Below, one piece after another: positions 1 through 5,984 of a stretch of DNA of 7,039 nucleotides; position 1 is the stretch's first letter; each line of letters begins with the position of its first letter. The stretch spans positions 1 through 7,039 of the forward strand of contig DDZT01000038.1 in the NCBI GenBank assembly GCA_002346435.1, written 5' to 3'. The notes under the pieces were generated by a model that saw only the letters and a program-made list of their open reading frames with translations, made no database searches and was not told where the DNA came from. Origin of the DNA: Anaerolineales bacterium UBA3001. GTDB taxonomy: Bacteria; Chloroflexota; Anaerolineae; Anaerolineales; UBA11657. Both the position numbers and the translations under genes were made by a program.

Positions 1-1147
1 CCTCAAAATCTTCGCCAGTTTGATCAGCAAGCCAATGTGCCCATTTAATACCAAAACGACCATGTACTATTTCATCTGCCATTTCATAGTCTTTCAACAG
101 TGCGGACAAATCATCGCCTAATTGTTTGAAAGCCTCACGATGCTGCGTTTGGGTATCAGTGCTATATTCACCTTCAGCTATCACATTGACCATCATAATT
201 TTTTCTAGAACAGTTGGGCATCTTACCATTTCTTCATATCCTGGCGCATTTGCAGGCCATTGACCCACTTCTCCATCATATCTATCGAGTACGTTCAACA
301 ACAACTCTACATGCCGTGCCTCGTCCCAACATAAACGAGCCGCCTCTACATAGAATTCCCATGGAAAACCACTAAACTCATATACATAGCGTCCAAATAT
401 ATCCAGTGCCTCAAGTTCGCTAAATACTAACTCATGGACACAGCGCTGCATTTCCTCTTTATGTCCAACAGGCCAATCAGGCATTGGTTTATCAGTTGAA
501 AGATATTCAACAGCAGCGGGCCAAACTGGCATGGGAAGGGATATAGGTTCTTTCCCCACAAATGATCCCGATAAAAAACTGCCTTCGGGATCGTTAAGAT
601 CCCATAGACCAGATCTTAGTTCAAATTCCAAATCCAATGTATCACTCCATGCTATGTTGCGTTCCGCCAATAAAGATAGACCAGTAGCTATATGCTTGTC
701 TTCTTCTTGCAATATGCGTTTGAGCATCCGAATTGTCGGTGTATCTACATAAGGCGGACATGCATCAAGATGTGAACGCAAGTCAGCTTGCAACGCTGGT
801 TTCACTACTCTAAACAATCCCGACAAAAACTTGTAGGGATCATCTAACTGCTCAAGATGTAATAATACTGGAGCGGTTCTAGACCGCAAATGCACTAAAT
901 CGTCTTCATTGGTCCTCAACTCTAAGAGCCTGTCTTCAAGCATTTGAGCATGTACTGCTTCTTCATAAACTATCTCTGCTAAGCTAAGCTTCTCAGGAAA
1001 TTCTGGAAACCTAGCAATCCACTGCCCTATTAAACGTGCTAGTTCTACCTCTATGGAATAAAGACCACCCAAACCCAAAGCGTTAGACCTTACATCATGT
1101 ATATGATCAGGTTCTACTCTGCGATAATTCTTCGTAGTGTGTGCCAT
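1..1147 (-). CDS. Tandem ferritin-like protein, DUF455/COG2833-type C-terminal half (3' end beyond left edge)
   Basis: An open frame of 382 codons runs from an ATG at 1147 to the left edge with no stop, so the C-terminus is missing. The ATG follows a G-run (GGGGG, then six bases), a plausible Shine-Dalgarno. The protein is acidic, helical and soluble, with no signal peptide. Two ferritin-like four-helix units are visible. Unit 1 (about residues 25-160) has E35, E63-x-x-H66 (YEEAVH) and E149-x-x-H152 (EEDKH), but its third helix shows Q120/D122 where a glutamate would be expected. Unit 2 (about 230-372) has E239/E244, E276-x-x-H279 (DEARH), E325/E327 and E359-x-x-H362 (DEIVH followed by GRFGIKW), a full diiron ligand set. 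From memory, unit 2 resembles DUF455 (COG2833), a family of unknown role. An oxidase, hydroxylase or iron-handling function is inferred only from the fold. It is transcribed separately from the upstream transporter gene, judging by the 260-bp gap with its own promoter candidate. Confidence 0.85.
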   Translation of the reverse strand, partial: MAHTTKNYRRVEPDHIHDVRSNALGLGGLYSIEVELARLIGQWIARFPEFPEKLSLAEIVYEEAVHAQMLEDRLLELRTNEDDLVHLRSRTAPVLLHLEQLDDPYKFLSGLFRVVKPALQADLRSHLDACPPYVDTPTIRMLKRILQEEDKHIATGLSLLAERNIAWSDTLDLEFELRSGLWDLNDPEGSFLSGSFVGKEPISLPMPVWPAAVEYLSTDKPMPDWPVGHKEEMQRCVHELVFSELEALDIFGRYVYEFSGFPWEFYVEAARLCWDEARHVELLLNVLDRYDGEVGQWPANAPGYEEMVRCPTVLEKIMMVNVIAEGEYSTDTQTQHREAFKQLGDDLSALLKDYEMADEIVHGRFGIKWAHWLADQTGEDFE

Positions 1148-1201
1148 TTGTTTCCCCCACAAGTGTCTTTGTGTTATGTCCGAAACCACAACATATAACT
1201 A

Positions 1202-1247
1202 TTAGTCACACTGTCCATACAACAGTGTACCAAACCAATTTGACTAA
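1202..1247 (-). promoter_or_regulatory. Nested inverted repeats in the leader of the ferritin-like gene
   Basis: In the minus-strand transcript, TTAGTCA (1247-1241) can pair with TGACTAA (1208-1202). Inside it, ACACTGT (1228-1222) can pair with ACAGTGT (1214-1208) around a 7-base loop. The two 7-bp stems share one base and abut on their 3' side, while a 12-base single-stranded bulge (1240-1229) remains on the 5' side. No U-tract follows, so it is not an intrinsic terminator. It could be an RNA control element or, as DNA, a pair of protein-binding dyads. The pairings are read directly; the function is inferred. Confidence 0.4.
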
Positions 1248-1263
1248 CAAGAATATATCAGTT

Positions 1264-1279
1264 ATACCATAGATGGTAT
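1264..1279. repeat. 16-bp palindrome (ATACCAT-AG-ATGGTAT), possible operator
   Basis: Two perfect 7-bp arms are separated by 2 bp. The palindrome lies just downstream of the -10 of the promoter candidate at 1299-1327, at about +13 to +28 of the predicted transcript. That is a typical position for a dimeric repressor. No regulator gene is visible in the window, so the binding protein is unknown. Confidence 0.4.
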
Positions 1280-1298
1280 CCAGAATGCTCATAATTAG

Positions 1299-1327
1299 AA
1301 GATATGTTAGGCATAGACAACTGACAA
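1299..1327 (-). promoter_or_regulatory. Candidate sigma70-type promoter for the ferritin-like gene
   Basis: On the minus strand TTGTCA (1327-1322, 5 of 6 to consensus) is followed by a 17-bp spacer and TATCTT (1304-1299, 4 of 6). Transcription would start near 1292 and give a leader of about 145 bases before the ATG at 1147. The spacing is optimal but the -10 is imperfect, and AT-rich DNA yields such matches by chance. Its position after the transporter stop and ahead of a long structured leader supports it. Confidence 0.45.
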
Positions 1328-1330
1328 AAC

Positions 1331-1350
1331 ATAATTACTTATAATTACTT
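1331..1350. repeat. Perfect tandem 10-bp direct repeat next to the -35
   Basis: ATAATTACTT occurs twice in immediate succession (1331-1340 and 1341-1350). The repeat begins three bases upstream of the candidate -35 at 1322-1327. A 10-bp period places both copies on the same face of the helix, as in activator sites. It could equally be an AT-rich UP-like element or a chance duplication. Confidence 0.5.
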
Positions 1351-1407
1351 GATGATTTCTATGAGTACAAATATACACTAACTGTCTTGGTAGTATCCCT
1401 CTCACAC

Positions 1408-2700
1408 TCAATCTGATGACATTTTGGGAACTGATTGCCAAAATCCAGACAGTCGCAAGGAAATTATTGCTAGCAGCACAACAGCAATGGTAGCAGTTAG
1501 GCCAAAAGCCATTCTAGCACCCAAGAATGATGTGATAGCCGTCAGGTGCAGTCTACCAAAGGGCTGCAGACCAATTGCCACCACAAGCCAGCCAAAAACG
1601 CTATTCCTCATCTTGCTGTCACTTTCAGTAAGAAGTATTTCACTCTGTAAAGTACCAAAATATGCTGACCCTATACCAGCCAAAAACAGAACACCTATGG
1701 AAAGGAGTAAATTAGAGGATAATGCAAATGAGGCGAAAGATACTCCTTGAAGCAATGAACCGAAGATGAACAAATTGGTGTTCTTATAATAGACTAAACC
1801 CCAATAAGCCAGGAAAATTCCTACAAAACCGCCAAGCGAGTAAGAAACTGCAAGATATCCAAGGTACAATGCATCACCACCTAGCACGGTACTAGCAAAA
1901 ACTGGAAATAAACTGCGGTTAGGAACCACAAAAAAATTTATACACATTGTCACTAGCAACACGCCAAGTATAATATTGTTGCGGCTGACATAAATCCACA
2001 CATCTTTGAAGCGGAGTTTTGTAAACCTAGATACTGACCGAGTTGTTTCTCCAGATTGATAGTTTGCTAAACCGCTAATCAGAATTACTGCAAGGAAAGA
2101 TAGTCCTACAAAACTCATGAAAGACCAGGCCTCCCCTAGAGCTTGTGTAACAATACCAGCCGCGGCTGAACCAAGTACGCGACCAAGTGTCTGTATAGAA
2201 TAATCAACTATATAACCATCTGTGACTCGTGTTTCTCCAACCACATGCGTTAGGATTGACCTACGCGCTGGCCAATCAATAGCCCAACACAATCCTGTTA
2301 CTACTGCTGCAGCAGCAAGATGCCAAAATTCAAGTCTATCTAAGAAAATAAGTAGAGCTGTACCCAAATAAATAAACGTATATATAACCTGTGAAACAAT
2401 CATTATCATACGGTTACCTATCCTATCAATCAATGCACCAGAGAATAGTCCTACTATTGGCAGTGCTGAAAACTGAAAAAACGTTAGAAGAATAACTTTG
2501 ACTGGTGAGTTTGTTAGTAAGAATACAACCCATCCTGACACAAGAACATAAGCAAAATGAGTGAAAGACCAAAGTAAATTAGCCATAACAAGTCGCTGAA
2601 ACATCCTATCGCGCACAATAGAAGAAAGCCGGTTCTCCCACACATTTTCAACTGACTGTTTGAGATATTTGTACGTCATTTTTGCAGATGTTTTACTCAT
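1408..2700 (-). CDS. MFS transporter, EntS/MFS_3-like exporter
   Basis: A 430-residue major facilitator superfamily protein of usual family length, with alternating hydrophobic stretches consistent with about 12 membrane helices and a polar central loop near residues 213-240. The inter-helix signature GALIDRIGNR (88-97) matches MFS motif A between helices 2 and 3. WPARR (143-147), the NRSLFPVFA stretch (about 261-269) and the late MRNSVFGWLVVAIGLQPFG stretch (about 364-382) resemble the EntS / MFS_3 group (PF05977, from memory), which exports siderophores, macrolides and other small molecules; the substrate here cannot be told. I chose the ATG at 2700, preceded by AAGG at eight bases. A TTG at 2727 would add nine residues (MNICVKARN) but lacks a good ribosome site of its own. 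No intrinsic terminator is visible after the TGA. A small leader ORF lies just upstream. Confidence 0.85.
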   Translation of the reverse strand: MSKTSAKMTYKYLKQSVENVWENRLSSIVRDRMFQRLVMANLLWSFTHFAYVLVSGWVVFLLTNSPVKVILLTFFQFSALPIVGLFSGALIDRIGNRMIMIVSQVIYTFIYLGTALLIFLDRLEFWHLAAAAVVTGLCWAIDWPARRSILTHVVGETRVTDGYIVDYSIQTLGRVLGSAAAGIVTQALGEAWSFMSFVGLSFLAVILISGLANYQSGETTRSVSRFTKLRFKDVWIYVSRNNIILGVLLVTMCINFFVVPNRSLFPVFASTVLGGDALYLGYLAVSYSLGGFVGIFLAYWGLVYYKNTNLFIFGSLLQGVSFASFALSSNLLLSIGVLFLAGIGSAYFGTLQSEILLTESDSKMRNSVFGWLVVAIGLQPFGRLHLTAITSFLGARMAFGLTATIAVVLLAIISLRLSGFWQSVPKMSSD

Positions 2701-2723
2701 ATTTCTCGCCTTGACACAAATAT
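2699..2723 (-). promoter_or_regulatory. Weak stem covering the transporter start codon
   Basis: AUAUUU (2723-2718) can pair with AAAUAU (2704-2699). The 3' arm includes the A and U of the transporter AUG, and the AAGG ribosome site falls in the 13-base loop. The stem is six A-U pairs only, so it is weak. Its 5' arm begins immediately after the stop codon of the candidate leader ORF, so a ribosome terminating there would open it. This would fit translational coupling, but that is inference. Confidence 0.25.
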
Positions 2724-2750
2724 TCAATGTCCAAAATTATTGTTGAACAT
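2724..2750 (-). CDS. Possible eight-codon leader ORF (MFNNNFGH) before the transporter
   Basis: An ATG at 2750 begins the reading MFNNNFGH and ends at TGA 2726-2724, 23 bases before the transporter ATG at 2700 and in a different frame. It is preceded by GAGGTGGAGA, one of the best Shine-Dalgarno matches in the window and better than the one used by the transporter. Short leader peptides of this kind control drug exporters and ribosome-modifying enzymes by translational attenuation (ermC and catA86 types). It is too short for coding statistics, so the main support is the ribosome site, its placement and the stem over the next start codon. The strong site could also be fortuitous. Confidence 0.35.
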   Translation of the reverse strand: MFNNNFGH

Positions 2751-3211
2751 TCTCCACCTCACCGAACTCGCGGCAAAATCTTGATAAAATATAAAGGACA
2801 CTTAATTGTGTAGAATAATCAAACTATAGATTAGTAGCACACAGATACACTCATTGTACTATCAATATGATAACTGGAGACACTCAATATTGCTTCTAAT
2901 GACCTGGAGCATTGCCAATTTGCTTAGTCAAAAAGTATTTAATCAAGTATCCAAATAAGTTGTGACGGGTGCAAATAATTGATAATCAGCGGAATTAGAT
3001 AACAAGCAGAAGCGCAGACAGCTGCAGGCGCAACTTTAGCGAGCTAAACATCTATTCATTCAGAAAGACCTAACAGGAGATGCATCCAAGACTGAGAAGA
3101 TGCTGGTCTATACATCCCTAAGTAGACTGCAGCCCGTGACTGATCCGTCGTTAATCGATACCGGGGAATTGCTTTCCGATTTCTCGTGCATCTGGAGATT
3201 AGCAAACCCTG
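2751..3211. other. Intergenic region, no convincing protein gene; hairpin-rich part at about 3000-3210
   Basis: No frame here looks like a real protein: the open stretches at 3056-3256 (minus) and 3100-3285 (plus) oppose each other, have no recognisable motif and run through the terminator. The 2751-2990 half is very AT-rich and should hold the transporter promoter, though I could not pick a convincing -35/-10 pair. It contains a perfect TATCA-ATA-TGATA dyad at 2860-2872. The 3000-3210 half looks richer in GC and has several inverted repeats: GCGC arms at 3012-3031, TTTAGC-GA-GCTAAA at 3035-3048, GCTGGTCTA with TAGAC-TG-CAGC at 3102-3132, and a long-range 8-bp match of 3078-3085 to 3186-3193. 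A structured RNA is possible, but it matched no family I recognise. Confidence 0.5.
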
Positions 3212-3253
3212 AAGAAAAGAAAAAGACTGCTCCTTGCGTCGTTGGAAGCAGCC
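3212..3253 (-). terminator. Intrinsic terminator after tRNA-Asp
   Basis: On the minus strand GGCTGCTTC (3253-3245) pairs with GGAGCAGTC (3233-3225) to give a 9-bp stem with two G-U pairs and an 11-base loop. TTTTTCTTTTCTT (3224-3212) follows directly. It lies 71 bases downstream of the tRNA-Asp 3' end and would end both the tRNA transcript and any read-through from the ileS-lspA-rluD-aldolase operon. Confidence 0.75.
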
Positions 3254-3324
3254 CACATAGAAAAGAGCGCGATTACTGCCGTTAAACCACGCCCAGAATT
3301 CTACGATTTGATTTATCGGTCAAG

Positions 3325-3398
3325 CGGTCCCGACGGGATTCGAACCCGCGATCTCTGCCTTGACAGGGCAGCATGTTAAACCGCTACACCACGGGACC
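3325..3398 (-). tRNA. tRNA-Asp (anticodon GTC)
   Basis: The 74-base cloverleaf is complete. The acceptor GGTCCCG pairs with CGGGACC, and the discriminator is G, as expected for tRNA-Asp. The D arm is GTGT/ACAT with loop AGCGGTTTA. The anticodon stem CTGCC/GGCAG holds the loop CTGTCAA, giving anticodon GTC. The T arm GCGGG/CCCGT has the loop TTCGAAT. The 3' CCA is not encoded (GCTTG follows acceptor and discriminator) and must be added by nucleotidyltransferase. It lies 65 bp after the threonine aldolase gene and has its own promoter. Confidence 0.97.
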
Positions 3399-3412
3399 AA
3401 TTAATGCGAAGC

Positions 3413-3442
3413 AGTATACCATCGCCTTGAACTGCAAGTCAA
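3413..3442 (-). promoter_or_regulatory. Promoter of tRNA-Asp
   Basis: TTGACT (3442-3437, 5 of 6) is followed by an 18-bp spacer and TATACT (3418-3413, 5 of 6). TGG directly before the -10 forms an extended -10 element. The -10 ends 14 bases before the mature tRNA, so the 5' leader should be only about 7 bases. This is the best promoter match in the window and fits the strong expression needed for a stable RNA. Confidence 0.75.
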
Positions 3443-3463
3443 GAACCACCAGTTTAATTGCCA

Positions 3464-4504
3464 TTAGATTGATATAGTTTTTTTCAGAACATGCACCGAC
3501 ATTTCTACCATTTCACTATCTATGCCATGATGCGTTACAGCCCTGAAACTGCTTGGGCCAACTAGATCAAGCAAGACGCCTTCTTGCCTAAGAGAATCGC
3601 TGACTTCATGTCCAGAATTAGGTACACCTGCATCTAAATTAAAGTAAACCATGTTGGTTGATGCCGAATTTCTTTCCAATGAAATTCCAGGCACCTCACC
3701 CAAAAGTCGTGCTAGCAATTTAGCATTCTGATGATCATTGATCAATCGTCCCGGCATTTCTGTCAAAGCTATAATACCCGCAGCAGCTAACACGCCTGCT
3801 TGACGCATTCCGCCACCCAGAACCTTGCGAGCCCTACGAGCCCGATGTATGAAATCAGTGTCACCACATAGTACAGATCCAACAGGAGCACATAGACCTT
3901 TAGAAAGACATATAGACACAGAATCAGATGGCCCGACAATCTCCTTAGGTGAAACGCCTAGTGCTGCAGCAGCGTTAAACATCCGAGCACCATCCAGATG
4001 CAATATAAGACCATGCTTTACAGCAAGTTCGCCCAACTTCTCAGTATATGTGGGACTAATAGGTACACCACCACAAATATTGTGTGTGTTTTCTATAGCA
4101 ACTACACGAGTAATAGGATGATGATCATCACTAGTCTGTATCGCGGATTCAATTTTCTCAATATCCAACGTTCCATCATATTCTTCTTCTAACGGTCGAG
4201 CCTGAACACCAGCCAAAGCAGCCATCGCGCCTTGCTCATTACGATATATATGCGATTTAAGACCACATATTATTTCATCACCTCTGCGAGTATGAGCAAG
4301 AGTGGCTGCAACATTACCCATAGTTCCAGACGCAACATATAACGCGGCGTCCTTTCCTGTAAGTTCGCTAGCGATATCCTGCAGCTGATTCACTGTAGGA
4401 TCCTCACCATATACGTCATCACCAACATCAGCTTTAGCCATTGCCTCCCGCATAGCGGAAGTTGGTTTAGTGACAGTATCAGACCGTAGATCAATCATAT
4501 CCAT
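3464..4504 (-). CDS. ltaE: Low-specificity L-threonine aldolase
   Basis: A 346-residue fold-type I PLP enzyme of normal length for the family, expected to be cytosolic. It would cleave L-threonine or L-allo-threonine to glycine and acetaldehyde, and can act in glycine supply or threonine breakdown. The start MIDLRSDTVTKPT is the family's hallmark N-terminus. ASGTMGN (58-64) binds the cofactor phosphate, H85 in SHIY should stack on the PLP ring, HLDGAR (169-174) supplies D171 for the pyridine nitrogen, and SKGL carries the Schiff-base lysine K202. The ATG at 4504 has a strong GAGGAG site (4518-4513) eight bases upstream; a second ATG two codons later is also usable. Only 17 bp separate it from the upstream pseudouridine synthase gene, so it is probably in the same operon. 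Preference for the L or L-allo isomer cannot be read from sequence, so the symbol rests on similarity. Confidence 0.93.
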   Translation of the reverse strand: MDMIDLRSDTVTKPTSAMREAMAKADVGDDVYGEDPTVNQLQDIASELTGKDAALYVASGTMGNVAATLAHTRRGDEIICGLKSHIYRNEQGAMAALAGVQARPLEEEYDGTLDIEKIESAIQTSDDHHPITRVVAIENTHNICGGVPISPTYTEKLGELAVKHGLILHLDGARMFNAAAALGVSPKEIVGPSDSVSICLSKGLCAPVGSVLCGDTDFIHRARRARKVLGGGMRQAGVLAAAGIIALTEMPGRLINDHQNAKLLARLLGEVPGISLERNSASTNMVYFNLDAGVPNSGHEVSDSLRQEGVLLDLVGPSSFRAVTHHGIDSEMVEMSVHVLKKTISI

Positions 4505-4521
4505 ATATCATACTCCTCGAT

Positions 4522-5481
4522 TTACCCTACTCTTGACTGGCTCAACACATTTTCCAGATCTTTAGGTAATTGGCTCTTAAATCGCCTAACATCACCATTT
4601 GGAATAGCAATCTTTAAAGACGACGCATGCAGAAATTGTCGCCGCAATCCAAATGAATTGCCCACTGTTTTACGATTTCCATAAAGCAAATCCCCCGCAA
4701 TGGGACAACCCAAATAAGACATATGTACACGAATTTGGTGGGTCCTACCAGTTATAGGCTTAATTTCTAACAAAGTGAATTCATTCAACTTCTCTACGGT
4801 ACTGTACCTAGTTACGGCGAATCGAGTCTTACTGGTTTTTTCATGGTATATTGCCATACGCTTCCTAAATTTTTTATCCCTACCTATAGCAGTTTCTACA
4901 CGACCATTGAAAGACGGAGGCATACCATGCACTAGTCCTAAATAACTTTTTTCGACAGTTCTCTCTTTGAATTGAGCCTGCAAAAATCTGTGAGCATGAT
5001 CGTTTTTCGCAACAACTATTATTCCAGAAGTATCTTTGTCAAGACGATGCACAATCCCTGGCCTCTTCTCTCCTCCGATTCCAGCCATTTGTGGGTCATG
5101 CGCTAAAACAGCATTTACGAGAGTACCAGTTCTGTGTCCAGATGCAGGATGCACTACCATACCAGAAGGCTTGTCAACTACCAACAAATCACTGTCCTCG
5201 TACACGATTTCTAAAGGAATATCCTCTGCAGACACCGATGTAGTCACAGGAGGAGGAATGACAATCATAACTTTTTCACAGCCGCGAATCACAGTAGCTG
5301 ATTTAGTGGATACAACTCCATCAACAATTATATTACCTTGACTCACCAAACGTTGGATTTGTGACCGCGACAAACCTGATGCACCCTCAACCAAGGCCAC
5401 ATCCAACCTTTTACCTTTATCTGATTCGTCAAACTTAACTACCTGAGTATTTCCCGCACTAGCAGCTTTGGAATCAATCAT
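4522..5481 (-). CDS. rluD: 23S rRNA pseudouridine synthase, RluA/RluD family
   Basis: A 319-residue enzyme (E. coli RluD is 326) that would isomerise uridines to pseudouridine in RNA, in the RluD case in helix 69 of 23S rRNA. An N-terminal S4 RNA-binding domain (about 24-70, KRLDVAL then SRSQIQRLVSQGNIIVDG) precedes the catalytic domain. That domain has VVDKPSGMVVHP (101-112), the active-site motif HRLDKDTSG (145-153) with catalytic D148, and GRTHQIRVHM (245-254). I chose the ATG at 5481 (reading MIDSKAAS) rather than the upstream TTG at 5490, because ATG has a GGTGA ribosome site and gives only an 8-bp overlap with the lspA end, consistent with translational coupling. Paralogues RluA, RluC and RluD are hard to separate by eye, so the exact target uridines are uncertain. 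Confidence 0.92.
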   Translation of the reverse strand: MIDSKAASAGNTQVVKFDESDKGKRLDVALVEGASGLSRSQIQRLVSQGNIIVDGVVSTKSATVIRGCEKVMIVIPPPVTTSVSAEDIPLEIVYEDSDLLVVDKPSGMVVHPASGHRTGTLVNAVLAHDPQMAGIGGEKRPGIVHRLDKDTSGIIVVAKNDHAHRFLQAQFKERTVEKSYLGLVHGMPPSFNGRVETAIGRDKKFRKRMAIYHEKTSKTRFAVTRYSTVEKLNEFTLLEIKPITGRTHQIRVHMSYLGCPIAGDLLYGNRKTVGNSFGLRRQFLHASSLKIAIPNGDVRRFKSQLPKDLENVLSQSRVG

Positions 5482-5980
5482 TGTCACCAATTTGCTGAAC
5501 CAGTTTCTCCTGACGGATTTCCTTAATCATTAATATGACCATGATTAGCACTCCGACCGTGATACATGAATCCGCAACATTGAAAATCGGCCAATAGTGA
5601 ATATGTAAGAAATCAACAACTGAGCCCAGAAAAAGACGGTCAATAAGATTGTTTCCTATTGCACCACCCATCTGAAGCCCCAATGCTAGTCGTAGCCACG
5701 CATCTCTTTCAGACAACTGATTGTTGTAATAAATTATAATAGCAACTACTAATGCAGCCAGCACACTAACAACAGGACCAATCTTCTGGAACATACCAAA
5801 AGCAATCCCTGTGTTGGTAGTATAAGTTAGGTCAAATATGTTGCGAAGCACAGGATGAACAACTATAGTTTGTCCAAGAAACATATTTTGTCTGACTAAT
5901 AGCTTAGTATATTGATCCAGAACGACAGCTATTAATGCAACTACATAGAGCATATATTTTTTGCCCAACACAGATATCAT
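5474..5980 (-). CDS. lspA: Lipoprotein signal peptidase (signal peptidase II)
   Basis: A 168-residue inner-membrane aspartic protease that removes signal peptides from diacylglyceryl-modified prolipoproteins. Four hydrophobic helices are visible (about 9-27, 66-84, 95-112 and 134-153). Conserved blocks appear in order: LDQYTK (21-26), TNTGIAFG (55-62), GGAIGNNLIDR (105-115), VVDF with catalytic D123, and FNVADS with catalytic D137. The ATG at 5980 is four bases after the ileS stop, and the AAGGA about 11 bases upstream is inside the end of ileS. The ileS-lspA pairing is also seen in E. coli and many other bacteria. The last bases overlap the next gene. The lipoprotein-processing role is secure from the motifs. 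Confidence 0.96.
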   Translation of the reverse strand: MISVLGKKYMLYVVALIAVVLDQYTKLLVRQNMFLGQTIVVHPVLRNIFDLTYTTNTGIAFGMFQKIGPVVSVLAALVVAIIIYYNNQLSERDAWLRLALGLQMGGAIGNNLIDRLFLGSVVDFLHIHYWPIFNVADSCITVGVLIMVILMIKEIRQEKLVQQIGDND

Positions 5981-5984
5981 TAGC

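Noticed and set aside
531..752. Plus-strand frame of 73 codons
   Set aside because: It is antisense to the ferritin-like gene, whose frame is continuous and rich in conserved motifs; the composition is that of a shadow frame. The same holds for plus-strand frames at 1424-1750, 3825-4121, 3998-4192, 5036-5341 and 6148-6432.
2701..2727. TTG at 2727 as the start of the transporter
   Set aside because: It overlaps the stop of the leader ORF and adds a polar nine-residue tail without a ribosome site of its own. The ATG at 2700 has AAGG at eight bases.
2800..2990. Possible transporter promoters such as TTGAGT-18-GATAGT or TATATT near 2786
   Set aside because: Each has only a partial -35 or poor spacing. 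In DNA this AT-rich, none is better than chance.
3056..3256. Minus-strand 66-codon frame and the opposing plus-strand 61-codon frame at 3100-3285
   Set aside because: The two overlap antisense, neither has a recognisable motif or a good ribosome site, and both run across the terminator hairpin. They look like chance frames in a spacer.
3231..3259. GGAAGCAGCC on the plus strand, as in the apical loop of bacterial SRP RNA
   Set aside because: The partner GTCAGG strand is missing, and the bases are better explained as the stem of the minus-strand terminator.
3270..3300. Minus-strand GGGCGTGGTTTAACGGCAG, resembling the start of a second tRNA after tRNA-Asp
   Set aside because: No anticodon arm, T arm or matching 3' acceptor follows. 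The likeness is limited to a GGTTTAAC stretch also found in the tRNA-Asp D loop.
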